Source: Actinomycetospora straminea (GTDB taxonomy: Bacteria > Actinomycetota > Actinomycetes > Mycobacteriales > Pseudonocardiaceae). Taken from it: 64,000 nucleotides of DNA. Each line of letters starts with the position of its first letter. Within the stretch, counting starts at the first letter, position 1. A program made the position numbers and the translations under genes. Below the pieces are notes generated by a model. The model searched no databases. It was given only the letters and a program-made list of their open reading frames with translations, and was not told the DNA's origin. The stretch lies in contig NZ_JAQZAN010000014.1 in assembly GCF_028737255.1 (NCBI RefSeq), positions 62,001 to 126,000 on the forward strand, in the 5' to 3' direction. Positions 49,675 through 57,876 of this stretch are shown piece by piece.

Positions 49675-49721
49675 GCGAGGGACGCCCTCGCTGCCTCCCA
49701 CGCAGCGACGGCGTCCCTCGC
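49675..49721. terminator. Long extragenic palindrome (20-bp stem), AGCGAGGG family
   Basis: GCGAGGGACGCC-C-TCGCTGC pairs with GCAGCGA-C-GGCGTCCCTCGC around CTCCCAC, a 20-bp stem with one C-C mismatch. It separates the convergent dehydrogenase and SDR genes. Its sequence is closely related to the palindrome at 60573-60621. Confidence 0.75.
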
Positions 49722-49727
49722 CCGGGC

Positions 49728-50525
49728 TCAGGCCACGCGGGTGTAGGTGATCCCGCCGTCGACGTCGATCGAGCCGCCGTGCAGGAACGCGCCCTCGTCG
49801 GTGACCGCGAAGCGCACCGCGTAGGCGACGTCGACGGGACGAACAGGGCGCCCGGCGACCGTCGCCTTCGTCATGGCCTCGAGCACGTCGGCGGAGTCGG
49901 CGTTGCCGGGCGTCGCGGTCGCACCCGGGGCGACGGTGTTGACCCGCACCCCGCGCGGCCCGTACTCGGCGGACCACGTGCGCGTCATCTGCTCGACGGC
50001 GGCCTTGCTGGCGGTGTACGCGGCGCCCATCGGGATACCAACGCGGGACATCCACGACCCGATGTTGACGATCGCGCCCTCGCCACGCGCCGCCATGGAC
50101 GGGGCGATCGCGGCGACGAGCAGGTGGGGCGCGCGGACGTTGGTGGCGAGGACCGCGTCGAGGTCGGTGTCGCCGAGCGCGTCGGTCGGGCCGACCGGGT
50201 AGACGCCGGCGTTGTTGACCAGCACGTCGACCCGGCCGCCGAGCAGCGACGTCGCCTCGGCGGCGAACGCGCGGACGCCGTCGGCGGGACCCGCGAGGTC
50301 GACGGTGAGCGCGTGCGCCCGGCCGCCGTGGGCGGCGATCGCGTCGACGACCCGCGCCGCGCGGGCGGCGTCGCGCCCGGTGACGAGGACCTCGGCGCCC
50401 GAGGCGGCGAGCACGCGGGCGACGGCTTCGCCGATGCCGCTGGTGGCCCCCGTGACGAGGGCGGTGCGGCCGGCGAGCCGGTGGTCGGTGGGGAGGGAAC
50501 GGAGCACGTCATCGTTGGACTGCAC
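49728..50525 (-). CDS. Short-chain dehydrogenase/reductase under TetR control
   Basis: A 265-residue classical SDR: TGATSGIGEAVARVL, VNNAGVYPVG, catalytic serine in NIGSWMS, YTASK, and SIDVDGGITYTRVA at the end. It is expected to oxidise an alcohol or reduce a ketone with NAD(P). GTG 50525 starts the conserved region. It is divergent from a TetR gene; the operator palindrome TGGACC-N4-GGTCCA lies 20 bases upstream and a third half-site (GGTCCA, 50526-50531) touches the start codon. Confidence 0.9.
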   Translation of the reverse strand: MQSNDDVLRSLPTDHRLAGRTALVTGATSGIGEAVARVLAASGAEVLVTGRDAARAARVVDAIAAHGGRAHALTVDLAGPADGVRAFAAEATSLLGGRVDVLVNNAGVYPVGPTDALGDTDLDAVLATNVRAPHLLVAAIAPSMAARGEGAIVNIGSWMSRVGIPMGAAYTASKAAVEQMTRTWSAEYGPRGVRVNTVAPGATATPGNADSADVLEAMTKATVAGRPVRPVDVAYAVRFAVTDEGAFLHGGSIDVDGGITYTRVA

Positions 50526-50575
50526 GGTCCATTCGTAGCACGCTTTGGACCGCGTGGTCCATCTCGGCGTAGGAT
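50526..50575. promoter_or_regulatory. TetR operator and promoter between SDR and TetR genes
   Basis: TGGACC-GCGT-GGTCCA at 50546-50561 is a perfect 16-bp palindrome overlapping the likely -35 (TTGGAC, 50545-50550). TAGGAT at 50570-50575 is a -10 seven bases before the TetR GTG. An extra GGTCCA half-site lies at 50526-50531 beside the SDR start. Binding would silence both genes. Confidence 0.75.
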
Positions 50576-50582
50576 CGACCCC

Positions 50583-51203
50583 GTGGCCACGACGGAGAAG
50601 GGGCGGCGGACCCGCCAGCGGATCATCGAGGCGACCGGCGAGCAGATCCTCGCGGCGGGCATCGGCGGCACGACGCTCGAGACCGTCCGCGCGGCCACGC
50701 TGACCAGCAAGAGCCAGCTGTTCCACTACTTCCCCGGCGGCAAGACCGAGCTCGTGCGCGAGGTCGCCGTGTGGGAGGGCGAGCAGCTGCTGGCCGCGCA
50801 GGAGCCGGAGATCCACGATCTCGGCTCCTGGGGATCGTGGCGGCGGTGGCGCGACGGGCTCGTCGACTACTACCTGGGGCAGGGGCGCTGGGCCTGTCCC
50901 ATCGGGTCGCTCGCCACCGAGGCCGCGGCCGCCGACCCCGACACCGCCTCGCTGATCACGACGTCGATGACGGCGTGGAAGGACGCGCTGGCGGCCGGGG
51001 TGCGGCGGATGCAGGAGGCCGGGGAGGTCGACCCGGACGCCGACGCGGACCTCCTCGCCACCGGGATGGTCGCCGCGCTCCAGGGCGGCATCGTGCTCAG
51101 CCAGCCCGAGCGGTCCGGCCGCCCGCTCGAGGCCGTCCTCGACCAGATCCTCGACCCGCTGTTGGTCCGGGCCACGGCGCGAGCGGGGAGTTCGCGCGCG
51201 TAG
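50583..51203 (+). CDS. TetR-family transcriptional regulator
   Basis: A 206-residue regulator. The helix-turn-helix is AAGIGGTTLETVRAATLTSKSQLFHYFPGGK (short forms TTLETVRAA and SQLFHYFPGGK), and the C-terminus resembles the TetR_C_6 group. GTG 50583 is leaderless-looking, seven bases after TAGGAT. Divergent from the SDR that it probably represses. Confidence 0.9.
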   Translation: MATTEKGRRTRQRIIEATGEQILAAGIGGTTLETVRAATLTSKSQLFHYFPGGKTELVREVAVWEGEQLLAAQEPEIHDLGSWGSWRRWRDGLVDYYLGQGRWACPIGSLATEAAAADPDTASLITTSMTAWKDALAAGVRRMQEAGEVDPDADADLLATGMVAALQGGIVLSQPERSGRPLEAVLDQILDPLLVRATARAGSSRA

Positions 51204-51210
51204 AGGCCGC

Positions 51211-51230
51211 GAGCAGCGCGTTCGCTGCTC
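51211..51230. terminator. Short hairpin between convergent TetR and MprF-like genes
   Basis: GAGCAGCG-CGTT-CGCTGCTC, an 8-bp perfect stem with a tetraloop, lies seven bases after the TetR stop. Confidence 0.6.
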
Positions 51231-51253
51231 ACGGGACCACCTGCCACGCGGTG

Positions 51254-53005
51254 TCAGGTACGGCGCAGCAGCCGCAGCAGGGCCGGCGGGCGCCCGCCGT
51301 AGCCCTCGGCCTCGAAGGCGGCGACGGCGATGCGGGGCAGGTCGCGCACCGCGTCGAAGACCAGGAACCGCGGCACCCAGGCGGGCCCGAAGCGGGCGTT
51401 GAACCGGTAGAGCGTCTCGATCTGCCACCACCGCGACGCGGTGCGCAGGAGCCGCGCCCACAGCCGCGCCACCGGCCCGGCGCCGATCTTCTCCCCGCGT
51501 TCGAGCGCCGAGCGGAAGACGGCGAAGTTCAGCGACACCCGGTCGACGCCGAGGCCCCGGCAGGCGCCGAGGAGCTCGGCGATGAGCAGCTCGTTGAGCC
51601 CGTTCTCGGGCACCGTCGGGTCGCGGATCATGATGTCGAGCGAGAGCCCCTCGGTCCCCCAGGGCACGAACTGCAGCACGCCGCGCACCTCGCCCTCGGC
51701 GGTCGCGACGACGAGCACGGCCTCGGGGTCGGCGTCGCCGTCGGCCACCCGCGAGAGCGCCATCGAGAAGCCGCGCTCGGCCGGCCCGCCCCGCCAGCGG
51801 GCGACGAGGTCGCGCAGCGCCGCCAGCTCGTCGGCGGGCACGTCGCGCAGGCGGCGCACGGTGGTCTCGTAGCCCGCGCGCCTGATCCGGGACACGGCCT
51901 GGCGGACGGTGCGCATCGACCGTCCCTGCAGCGAGAACGTGGCGACGTCGACGACGGCCTCGTCCCCGAGCTCCAGCGCGTCGAGCCCGCCCTCGCGCAG
52001 CCACACCCGCGCGCCGGCCTCCGAGCAGCCGAGCACCGCGGGCACCCAGCCGTAGCGCCGGCACGTCGCGAGGAACTCGGTGATCGCGCCGGGCCAGGCC
52101 TCGAGGTCGCCGAGCGGGTCGCCCGACGCCAGCGCCACCCCGGCCACCACCCGGTACGCGACGGCCGCCTTGCCCGTCGGCGAGAACACCACCGACTTGT
52201 CCCGGCGCAGCGCGAAGTAGCCCAGCGAGTCGGCGCGGCCGTGGCGGGCGAGCAGCTCGCGGATGCGTGCCCCGTCCTCCTCGCTCAGCGCCGGGCGCGG
52301 CTCGACGGAGCGCAGCAGGAAGTAGCCGCCGAGCACCACCGCGGCGACGCCGAACGTCAGCCCGAGCACGGCGGTGAGGTCGTCGAACCACCCCGCCGCG
52401 AACCGCACGGGCCCGCTGACCCCGACCAGCGACAGCCCCGCGTGCGCGAGCCGGTCCTCCAGGGTCGGCGGCCCGACCAGCAGGGACGGGCGGACCAGGA
52501 GCAGCAGCAGGACGGTGGCGAAGCCGCCGACGAGCATCTGCACCACGACCCGCACCGCGGCGAGCGGGCCGACCGGGTCGGGCAGGGCGGTGAACTCGCG
52601 GCGGGTCAGCAGCAGGCCGACGAGCAGCACCGCGACCACGACCGTCGGCACCAGGGCGTGCCGCCCGACGACGTGCGACGCGATGAGCAGCACGCACGCC
52701 GCGACGGCGAGCTGCCACGCCCGGCGCTTGCGCCGCCGCAGGCCCGTGGCCAGCATCATCAGCCCGATGCCGAGGGTCGCGACGACGACGGTGCCGACGA
52801 GCGTGGCCTCCGGGGGCAGCCCGAACCAGGTGGCCGGCTGCAGGCGCTTGCGCAGCAGGGGCGTCAGGATCGACAGGACCGTGAGCAGGCCGGCGACGCG
52901 GGCGGCCCAGGTGACCACCCGCGCGACGCGACGCCCGCGGAACCGGGCGAAGCGGCCCTCGACGGCGGCCGTCGTGGGGCGATCGGCCCGCACACCCGAC
53001 GTCAT
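51254..53005 (-). CDS. MprF/LysX-C-like membrane protein (DUF2156, phosphatidylglycerol lysyltransferase-like)
   Basis: A 583-residue protein: six or seven hydrophobic segments in residues 30-240, then a cytosolic two-GNAT-like DUF2156 domain (SVVFSPTGKAAVAYRVVAGVALASGDPLG, short form YRVVAGVALASGDPLG; FSLQGRSMRTVRQAVSR; VLQFVPWG; VSLNFAVFRSALERGE; FNARFGPAWVPRFLVF). In MprF/LysX this domain moves an amino acid from aminoacyl-tRNA to membrane phosphatidylglycerol, giving resistance to cationic peptides. No lysyl-tRNA synthetase domain is fused. ATG 53005 follows GGAGGG. Confidence 0.88.
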   Translation of the reverse strand: MTSGVRADRPTTAAVEGRFARFRGRRVARVVTWAARVAGLLTVLSILTPLLRKRLQPATWFGLPPEATLVGTVVVATLGIGLMMLATGLRRRKRRAWQLAVAACVLLIASHVVGRHALVPTVVVAVLLVGLLLTRREFTALPDPVGPLAAVRVVVQMLVGGFATVLLLLLVRPSLLVGPPTLEDRLAHAGLSLVGVSGPVRFAAGWFDDLTAVLGLTFGVAAVVLGGYFLLRSVEPRPALSEEDGARIRELLARHGRADSLGYFALRRDKSVVFSPTGKAAVAYRVVAGVALASGDPLGDLEAWPGAITEFLATCRRYGWVPAVLGCSEAGARVWLREGGLDALELGDEAVVDVATFSLQGRSMRTVRQAVSRIRRAGYETTVRRLRDVPADELAALRDLVARWRGGPAERGFSMALSRVADGDADPEAVLVVATAEGEVRGVLQFVPWGTEGLSLDIMIRDPTVPENGLNELLIAELLGACRGLGVDRVSLNFAVFRSALERGEKIGAGPVARLWARLLRTASRWWQIETLYRFNARFGPAWVPRFLVFDAVRDLPRIAVAAFEAEGYGGRPPALLRLLRRT

Positions 53006-53050
53006 GTGCCCTCCGGTCGGGGTGAGCGGTGACCCGCCCACCAGCGCGCA

Positions 53051-53803
53051 CTAGCGCAGGTGCGCATCCAACCAGTTCAGGACGCGGCTGCGCGCCTCCA
53101 TCTTGGTCGCCTCCTCCGAGTTCCCCTCGTCCAGGGGATCCGGCTGCACGGCGGCCTGCTCGTCGGCGTCGAAGCGGTGCTCCCGCGACGGGTAGACGAC
53201 GACGTCGACGACGCGGCCCGAGGCGTGGGCGGCCTCGCGCAGCCGGTCGACCTCGGTGGGGTCGACCGGGTCGCCGCGCTCGCCGTAGAGCCCGAGCCAC
53301 GGGCAGGTCAGCTCGCCGACGACGTCGAGCAGCGCCGGCAGCCCCGCCGACAGGGGCTTCGCGACACCGGCCGCGGACACCGTGATGACCGCACCCAGCG
53401 AGCGCTGCGCGGCGACGACGAGCGCGGCGGTGGCGCCGAGGTCGAACCCGAGGACGGCCATGCGGTCGGAGGGGACGCCGCGGCCGGCGAGCACGCCGAA
53501 GGCGGCGTCGGAGTCCGCGAGGACCGACTCGCCGGTGATCGCGGCGGCGGCGCGGTCGACGGCCTCGGCGTCGCCGGTCTGCTCGTCGATGCCGGGGTCG
53601 TCGCGGTGGTAGAGGTGCGGGGCGACGGCGAGCCAGCCCTCCCCCGCGAGCGCCTCGACGATGGCCTGCGTGCGCGACGTGACGCCCCGCGACTCGTGCA
53701 GCACGACGACACCGCCGCGCACCGCACCGTCCGGCTCCCCGATCGTCACCCGCAGCTGCGTCTCGTCGACCAGCGGGATGGTCTCGGTGTGCAAGCCCGT
53801 CAT
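53051..53803 (-). CDS. Dienelactone-hydrolase-family protein with Asp at the nucleophile position
   Basis: A 250-residue alpha/beta hydrolase of the dienelactone hydrolase family (GGVVVLHESRGVTSRTQAI, APHLYHRDDP). The nucleophile elbow, normally GxCxG, reads VLGFDLGATAA, so the catalytic cysteine is Asp. The later Asp (YGERGDPVDP) and His (PSREHRFDADEQ) of the triad are kept. Asp nucleophiles occur in haloalkane dehalogenases and epoxide hydrolases, so a changed chemistry or loss of activity are both possible. Start 53803 is ATG. Confidence 0.82.
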   Translation of the reverse strand: MTGLHTETIPLVDETQLRVTIGEPDGAVRGGVVVLHESRGVTSRTQAIVEALAGEGWLAVAPHLYHRDDPGIDEQTGDAEAVDRAAAAITGESVLADSDAAFGVLAGRGVPSDRMAVLGFDLGATAALVVAAQRSLGAVITVSAAGVAKPLSAGLPALLDVVGELTCPWLGLYGERGDPVDPTEVDRLREAAHASGRVVDVVVYPSREHRFDADEQAAVQPDPLDEGNSEEATKMEARSRVLNWLDAHLR

Positions 53804-53892
53804 GCGTTCAGCCTTCCACGTCGGCGGCCCGTCGGCCCGGGCGCCCGGTCGATCACCGCGGGCCGGACGGACGACGTCGACCGGCGTTTACC

Positions 53893-54954
53893 GTGGTGAC
53901 CGTGCCCGTGCGCCTCCGAGACGACCTCGCCGCCCTGCCCACCTACGTCGCCGGTCGCACCGTGCCGGGGGCGGTCAAGCTCGCGAGCAACGAGATGCCG
54001 CTGCCGCCGCTGCCCGCGGTGCGCGCGGCGATCGAGCGCGCGGCCGAGGCCGGCAACCGCTATCCCGACATCGCCGTCACGACACTGACCGCGCGCCTGG
54101 CCGAGCACCACGGCGTCGACCCGGCGCGGATCGCGGTCGGCTGCGGGTCGGTGGCGCTGTGCGGCCAGCTCGTCCAGGCGATGTGCGCGCCCGGGGACGA
54201 GGTCGTGTTCGCGTGGCGGTCGTTCGAGGCCTACCCGATCGTCTCGCTCACCGGGCACGCGCAGGCCGTGACGGTGCCGCTGACCCCGGGCCACGTCCAC
54301 GACCTCGACGCCATGGCCGACGCGATCACCCCGCGCACGCGCATCGTCTTCGTCTGCAACCCGAACAACCCGACCGGCACGGCCGTCGACGAGACCGCGC
54401 TGCGGGCCTTCCTCGCCCGCGTCCCGTCCGACGTGCTCGTGGTGCTCGACGAGGCCTACCGCGAGTTCGTCGCCGACCCCGCCGTCCCCGACGGCCTCGC
54501 GCTCGCCGCCGAGCACGACAACATCTGCGTGCTGCGGACCTTCTCGAAGGCCCACCGCCTCGCCGGCCTGCGCGTCGGCTACGCGGTCGGCCCGGCCGAG
54601 CTCGCGGCCGCGCTGCGCGGGGTCTCGGTGCCCTTCGCCGTGTCCGCGCCCGCGCAGGCCGCGGCACTCGCCGCGCTCGACCACCTCGACGAGCTGCTCG
54701 CCGACTGCGCCGGGGCGGTCGCCGAGGTGGCGCGGATGACCGAGGTGCTGCGCTCGCAGGGGTACGAGGTGCCGCCCTCGCAGGCCAACTTCGTCTGGCT
54801 GCCGCTGCGCGACCGCGCGCTGGCGTTCGCCGAGCACGCGCTGGAGAACAAGGTCGTCGTGCGGGCGTTCGACGGCTTCGGGGTGCGGGTCAGCGCGGGG
54901 ACGGCCGAGGAGGTCGACCTGTTCCTCGCCGCGGCGGGCTCGTTCGGCGGCTGA
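53893..54954 (+). CDS. Histidinol-phosphate/aromatic aminotransferase (HisC-like)
   Basis: A 353-residue fold-type I aminotransferase: LASNEMPLPP, YPDIAVTTLT, FVCNPNNPTGT, VLDEAYREFV and the PLP-binding lysine in LRTFSKAHRLAGLRVGYA near residue 220. The length and motifs fit HisC or the aromatic aminotransferase Pat of actinobacteria; without his genes nearby Pat is likely. The GTG GTG start at 53893 and 53896 is ambiguous by one codon. The last 376 bases are covered on the other strand by the acyltransferase reading frame. Confidence 0.9.
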   Translation: MVTVPVRLRDDLAALPTYVAGRTVPGAVKLASNEMPLPPLPAVRAAIERAAEAGNRYPDIAVTTLTARLAEHHGVDPARIAVGCGSVALCGQLVQAMCAPGDEVVFAWRSFEAYPIVSLTGHAQAVTVPLTPGHVHDLDAMADAITPRTRIVFVCNPNNPTGTAVDETALRAFLARVPSDVLVVLDEAYREFVADPAVPDGLALAAEHDNICVLRTFSKAHRLAGLRVGYAVGPAELAAALRGVSVPFAVSAPAQAAALAALDHLDELLADCAGAVAEVARMTEVLRSQGYEVPPSQANFVWLPLRDRALAFAEHALENKVVVRAFDGFGVRVSAGTAEEVDLFLAAAGSFGG

Positions 54955-56000
54955 ACGGGCTGAGTGGGCTGAGTGGGCTGCGGGCGCCGGACCAGCCACC
55001 CGTGCGCCGGTCGCTCGACGAGGGCGGTCAGCGCCCAGCCCAGCAGGACCGCGCAGGCGACGACGAGCGCGAGGCGCCACCACGGGTGGTGGCCGGCGGT
55101 CGCCTCGAACGCCCAGGCGGCGAAGTAGCCGAGCTGCTGGTTGACGAGGTAGACGCCGTAGGAGATGCCGGCGAGCCAGGTGACGACGCGTGGCAGCGGG
55201 CCCACGCGCAGCACGCCCCAGTCGCGCCCGGCGGCCGCCGCGGCGATCCCGACCACGGCGAACCCGAGGGCGAGCACCGAGGGCAGGTCGGGCTCGTGCA
55301 GGTCCTCGGCGACGAGGCCGGCGACCACGAGCAGGACGAGGTGCGGCAGTCCCAGGCGTCCGCGCGACCACAGCCACACCGCGAGCCCGATCCCGAAGCA
55401 CTGCCACCGGAACATCACCAGGCCGTGCAGCACCCGCGTCGCGAGCCCGTCGGGTGCCGCGAGCTCCATGACCAGGACCGGGACGACGACGCCGCCCCAG
55501 GCCACGAGCGGGAGCGTCCAGCGTCGGCGCCAGAACCCGCGCCCGAGGCCCGCGGCGGCCACCGCGGCGAGCGTGAACACGCCCAGCTGCGCGGGCAGCG
55601 TCCAGTACGAGTGGTCGAGGTACGGGATCGCCGGGTCCCAGGTCTGCAGCAGCAGGAGGTTCCCGATGAGGACGTCGCCGGTGGGCCGCGGGTAGCCGAA
55701 GTCCGCGGCCCACAGGGTCGCGAGGTAGGTGACGGTCACGGCGACGACGTAGGCGGGCAGGAGGCGCGCCAGCCGGTCGACCCACCAGCGCCCCGGCGGC
55801 CGCGTCGCCAGCGTCCGACACACGAAGAACGCCGAGACGACCATGAGCGTGTTCGCGCCGGCCTCGACGGCCCAGTCGAACGGCATGGGCGGCAGCCACG
55901 GCATGACGCCGATGACCGAGTGGGTGGCGTGCTGGACGACGACGCTCGTGACGGCGGCGACGCGCACGACGTCCCAGCTCAGCTGCCGTGTCCGACCCAC
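54579..56000 (-). CDS. Acyltransferase-3 family membrane protein with tail overlapping hisC
   Basis: Ten or so membrane segments in the first 340 residues, with the N-terminal family pattern SWDVVRVAAVTSVVVQHATH (catalytic His), and the later ISYGVYLVNQQLGYF. The family O-acetylates cell-surface sugars or other envelope molecules. After the last helix (TALVERPAHGWLVRR) the frame stays open for about 135 Ser/Thr/Ala-rich residues and ends only inside the convergent hisC-like gene. The tail may be non-conserved. GTG 56000 is chosen. Confidence 0.85.
   Translation of the reverse strand: MGRTRQLSWDVVRVAAVTSVVVQHATHSVIGVMPWLPPMPFDWAVEAGANTLMVVSAFFVCRTLATRPPGRWWVDRLARLLPAYVVAVTVTYLATLWAADFGYPRPTGDVLIGNLLLLQTWDPAIPYLDHSYWTLPAQLGVFTLAAVAAAGLGRGFWRRRWTLPLVAWGGVVVPVLVMELAAPDGLATRVLHGLVMFRWQCFGIGLAVWLWSRGRLGLPHLVLLVVAGLVAEDLHEPDLPSVLALGFAVVGIAAAAAGRDWGVLRVGPLPRVVTWLAGISYGVYLVNQQLGYFAAWAFEATAGHHPWWRLALVVACAVLLGWALTALVERPAHGWLVRRPQPTQPTQPVQPPNEPAAARNRSTSSAVPALTRTPKPSNARTTTLFSSACSANASARSRSGSQTKLACEGGTSYPCERSTSVIRATSATAPAQSASSSSRWSSAASAAACAGADTAKGTETPRSAAASSAGPTA
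54950..54982. repeat. Short tandem repeat, 10-bp unit
   Basis: GGGCTGA plus three variable bases (GGGCTGAACG, GGGCTGAGTG, GGGCTGAGTG, GGGCTG) is repeated about 3.5 times. It begins at the hisC-like stop codon and encodes Pro-Thr-Gln repeats in the convergent acyltransferase. Confidence 0.65.
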
Positions 56001-56063
56001 GGGGCGCGATGCTGGGAGTGGATCCTGAGAGGGTGCTGTGACGACGCCACGGTGCGGCTGAGG

Positions 56064-56780
56064 TCAGCAGGTGTCCAGCTCACGCGCCGGCACACGACGG
56101 GTGATCTCCCGCACCTTGCCCTCCCGGCGCCCCTCGAGCAGGCGCACCGCGCCCAGGCAGAACTGCACCCACAGGCCCGCCTGCACCTCGCGGCCGACGA
56201 CCAGCCGGCGGTAGAAGAGCTCGGCGGCGCGGTCGCCGGCCCGGGACCAGACCTCGATCTCGAAGTCGACGACGCCCGGCTCGACGTCGGACGCGCGGAA
56301 CTCGATCTGGCCGGCCTCGAGGTGGCCCGCGAGCGTGCCGAAGCGGAACGACCGCTCGGTGCGCAGGATCACGCGCACCGGCCCGTCCCACGGCGCGGGC
56401 ATGTAGACGCGGTACTCGTCACCGAGGAGCATCCGCCCGGGCTCGCCCCGCTCGCGCGCGAACGTCACGACGTGCGGCGGCGCGCCCGCGTCGAGGTCGC
56501 GGGAGAGGGTCTCGATCAGCTCGGCGGCGTCGTGGCGGGCGTCCACCGCCCGGACCGAGAACGTCCGGTGGAACAGCGGCCCGTGCCCGTGCGCGTAGGT
56601 CTTGGTCCGCTCGTCGACCAGCGCGAGGGGCCAGGGCGCCGGCAGGTCGGTGGCGCCGCCGCCGGTCCGTTCGCGCTCGATGATCCGCAGGGCCCGCAGG
56701 TGCCGGTTGGCCATGATCAGGGCACCCCAGCCGCGCCGGAGACGACCGAGCGGGGGGCGGCTCGAGAAGAGGCGTCGCAT
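56064..56780 (-). CDS. Hypothetical protein, possibly DUF1990-like
   Basis: A 238-residue protein of unassigned function. The C-terminal half (FGTLAGHLEAGQIEFRASDVEPGVVDFEIEVWSRAG, short form HLEAGQIEFRA and VDFEIEVWSRAGD) resembles the DUF1990 family. ATG 56780 is chosen because GGAGG lies six bases upstream; two upstream ATG codons are in frame. It is divergent from a clearer DUF1990 gene, and the pair may have arisen by duplication. Confidence 0.6.
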   Translation of the reverse strand: MRRLFSSRPPLGRLRRGWGALIMANRHLRALRIIERERTGGGATDLPAPWPLALVDERTKTYAHGHGPLFHRTFSVRAVDARHDAAELIETLSRDLDAGAPPHVVTFARERGEPGRMLLGDEYRVYMPAPWDGPVRVILRTERSFRFGTLAGHLEAGQIEFRASDVEPGVVDFEIEVWSRAGDRAAELFYRRLVVGREVQAGLWVQFCLGAVRLLEGRREGKVREITRRVPARELDTC

Positions 56781-56877
56781 GACCATCCTCCGTGGGTAGC
56801 CGACCGGCGATGACAGCATGCCCCGGGCCGTCCGGCTCCGACCCGTCAGGTACCTGCCCAGCGAGGGAGACCACCGC

Positions 56878-57555
56878 GTGAGGTTCACGGCCCACCCCGA
56901 TCCGGCGCGCGGGCTGCGCGAGATCGCCGAGTACAGGCTGAACTACGACCCGTCCGACACCGAGGGGCGCGGCTGGCACCACGACCGCGTCCGGCACCTG
57001 CTCGGCGACGAGGTGCCCGGCGAGCCGGTGGCCGACGGACCGTTCCGGCTGGCCTGCCGCCTCGTGCACGACTACGAGTTCGCCCACCCGAAGATCATGC
57101 GGGCGTACTTCCACGCCGACGCCCCGCTCGTGGGGCGGGACATGCTGCTCGAGGGCCGGTTCACGGTGCTGCGCTTCCCCATGGGGGTGCGGGTCGACGC
57201 CGAGGTGGACGAGGTCCGCGACCGGGCCGACGGCACCCGCGAGCGCTCCTGGGGCTGGAGCTACCGGACCCTCGAGCACCACCTGGAACGGGGCCGGCTG
57301 GTGTACGAGGTGATCAAGAACCTGGACACCGGCCGGGTCGAGTTCGTCATCACCGGGGTCTCCAGCCGCGCCGCCATCCCCAACCCGGTCGTCGCCCTGG
57401 GCTTCGGGGTGTTCGGGCGCTGGACGCAGACCCGGTTCTACCGCGCCGCGAGCAACCGCCTCGCCCGGCTCGTGGCCGAGGTCCACGCGGGCGCGCCGCG
57501 TCCGGAGCCCCGCCGGATCGGGCCCGGCGACGTCGTGGTGGCGCCGACGGGCTGA
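56878..57555 (+). CDS. DUF1990-family protein
   Basis: A 225-residue protein. EVDEVRDRADGTRERSWGWSYRTLEHHLERG (short form SWGWSYRTLEHHLERG) and VEFVITGVSSRAAIPNPVV match the DUF1990 family (YndJ-C-like), whose function is unknown. The frame is open to ATG 56818, but GTG 56878 follows CGAGGGAG and begins the conserved region. Divergent from the other DUF1990-like gene. Confidence 0.8.
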   Translation: MRFTAHPDPARGLREIAEYRLNYDPSDTEGRGWHHDRVRHLLGDEVPGEPVADGPFRLACRLVHDYEFAHPKIMRAYFHADAPLVGRDMLLEGRFTVLRFPMGVRVDAEVDEVRDRADGTRERSWGWSYRTLEHHLERGRLVYEVIKNLDTGRVEFVITGVSSRAAIPNPVVALGFGVFGRWTQTRFYRAASNRLARLVAEVHAGAPRPEPRRIGPGDVVVAPTG

Positions 57556-57648
57556 CCGGGTCGAGGCCGGGACCTGACCCGAAGTCGGTGGTGTGCGACC
57601 GGCCCGGCGGGGCACCCTCTCCTCACCCACGACGTGCCGAGGTGATCG

Positions 57649-57870
57649 ATGAGCGGCGACGAGGACCCGACCCCTCCGGCCGAGCCCGACGGCGAGCTGG
57701 CGCACGCCGTGGACGACGCCATGAAGAAGGAGGTCTGGCGCGCCCTCGCCCCGCAGTTCCAGCGCAACGCCTTCGAGAACCGGCGCGTCCGGCCGCCGCG
57801 CCACCGCGACGAGGTCCAGGAGATCCTCGACAGGCTGCGCGACGAGGACCCGGGCGAGGAGCGTCCCTAG
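57649..57870 (+). CDS. Small hypothetical protein, 73 residues
   Basis: A hydrophilic, acidic N-terminus (MSGDEDPTPPAEPDGEL) followed by a basic helical part (KKEVWRALAPQFQRNAFENRRVR). No family is recognised. ATG 57649 has GAGGTG upstream. It converges on a VOC gene with six bases between the stops. Confidence 0.6.
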   Translation: MSGDEDPTPPAEPDGELAHAVDDAMKKEVWRALAPQFQRNAFENRRVRPPRHRDEVQEILDRLRDEDPGEERP

Positions 57871-57876
57871 GTCACG

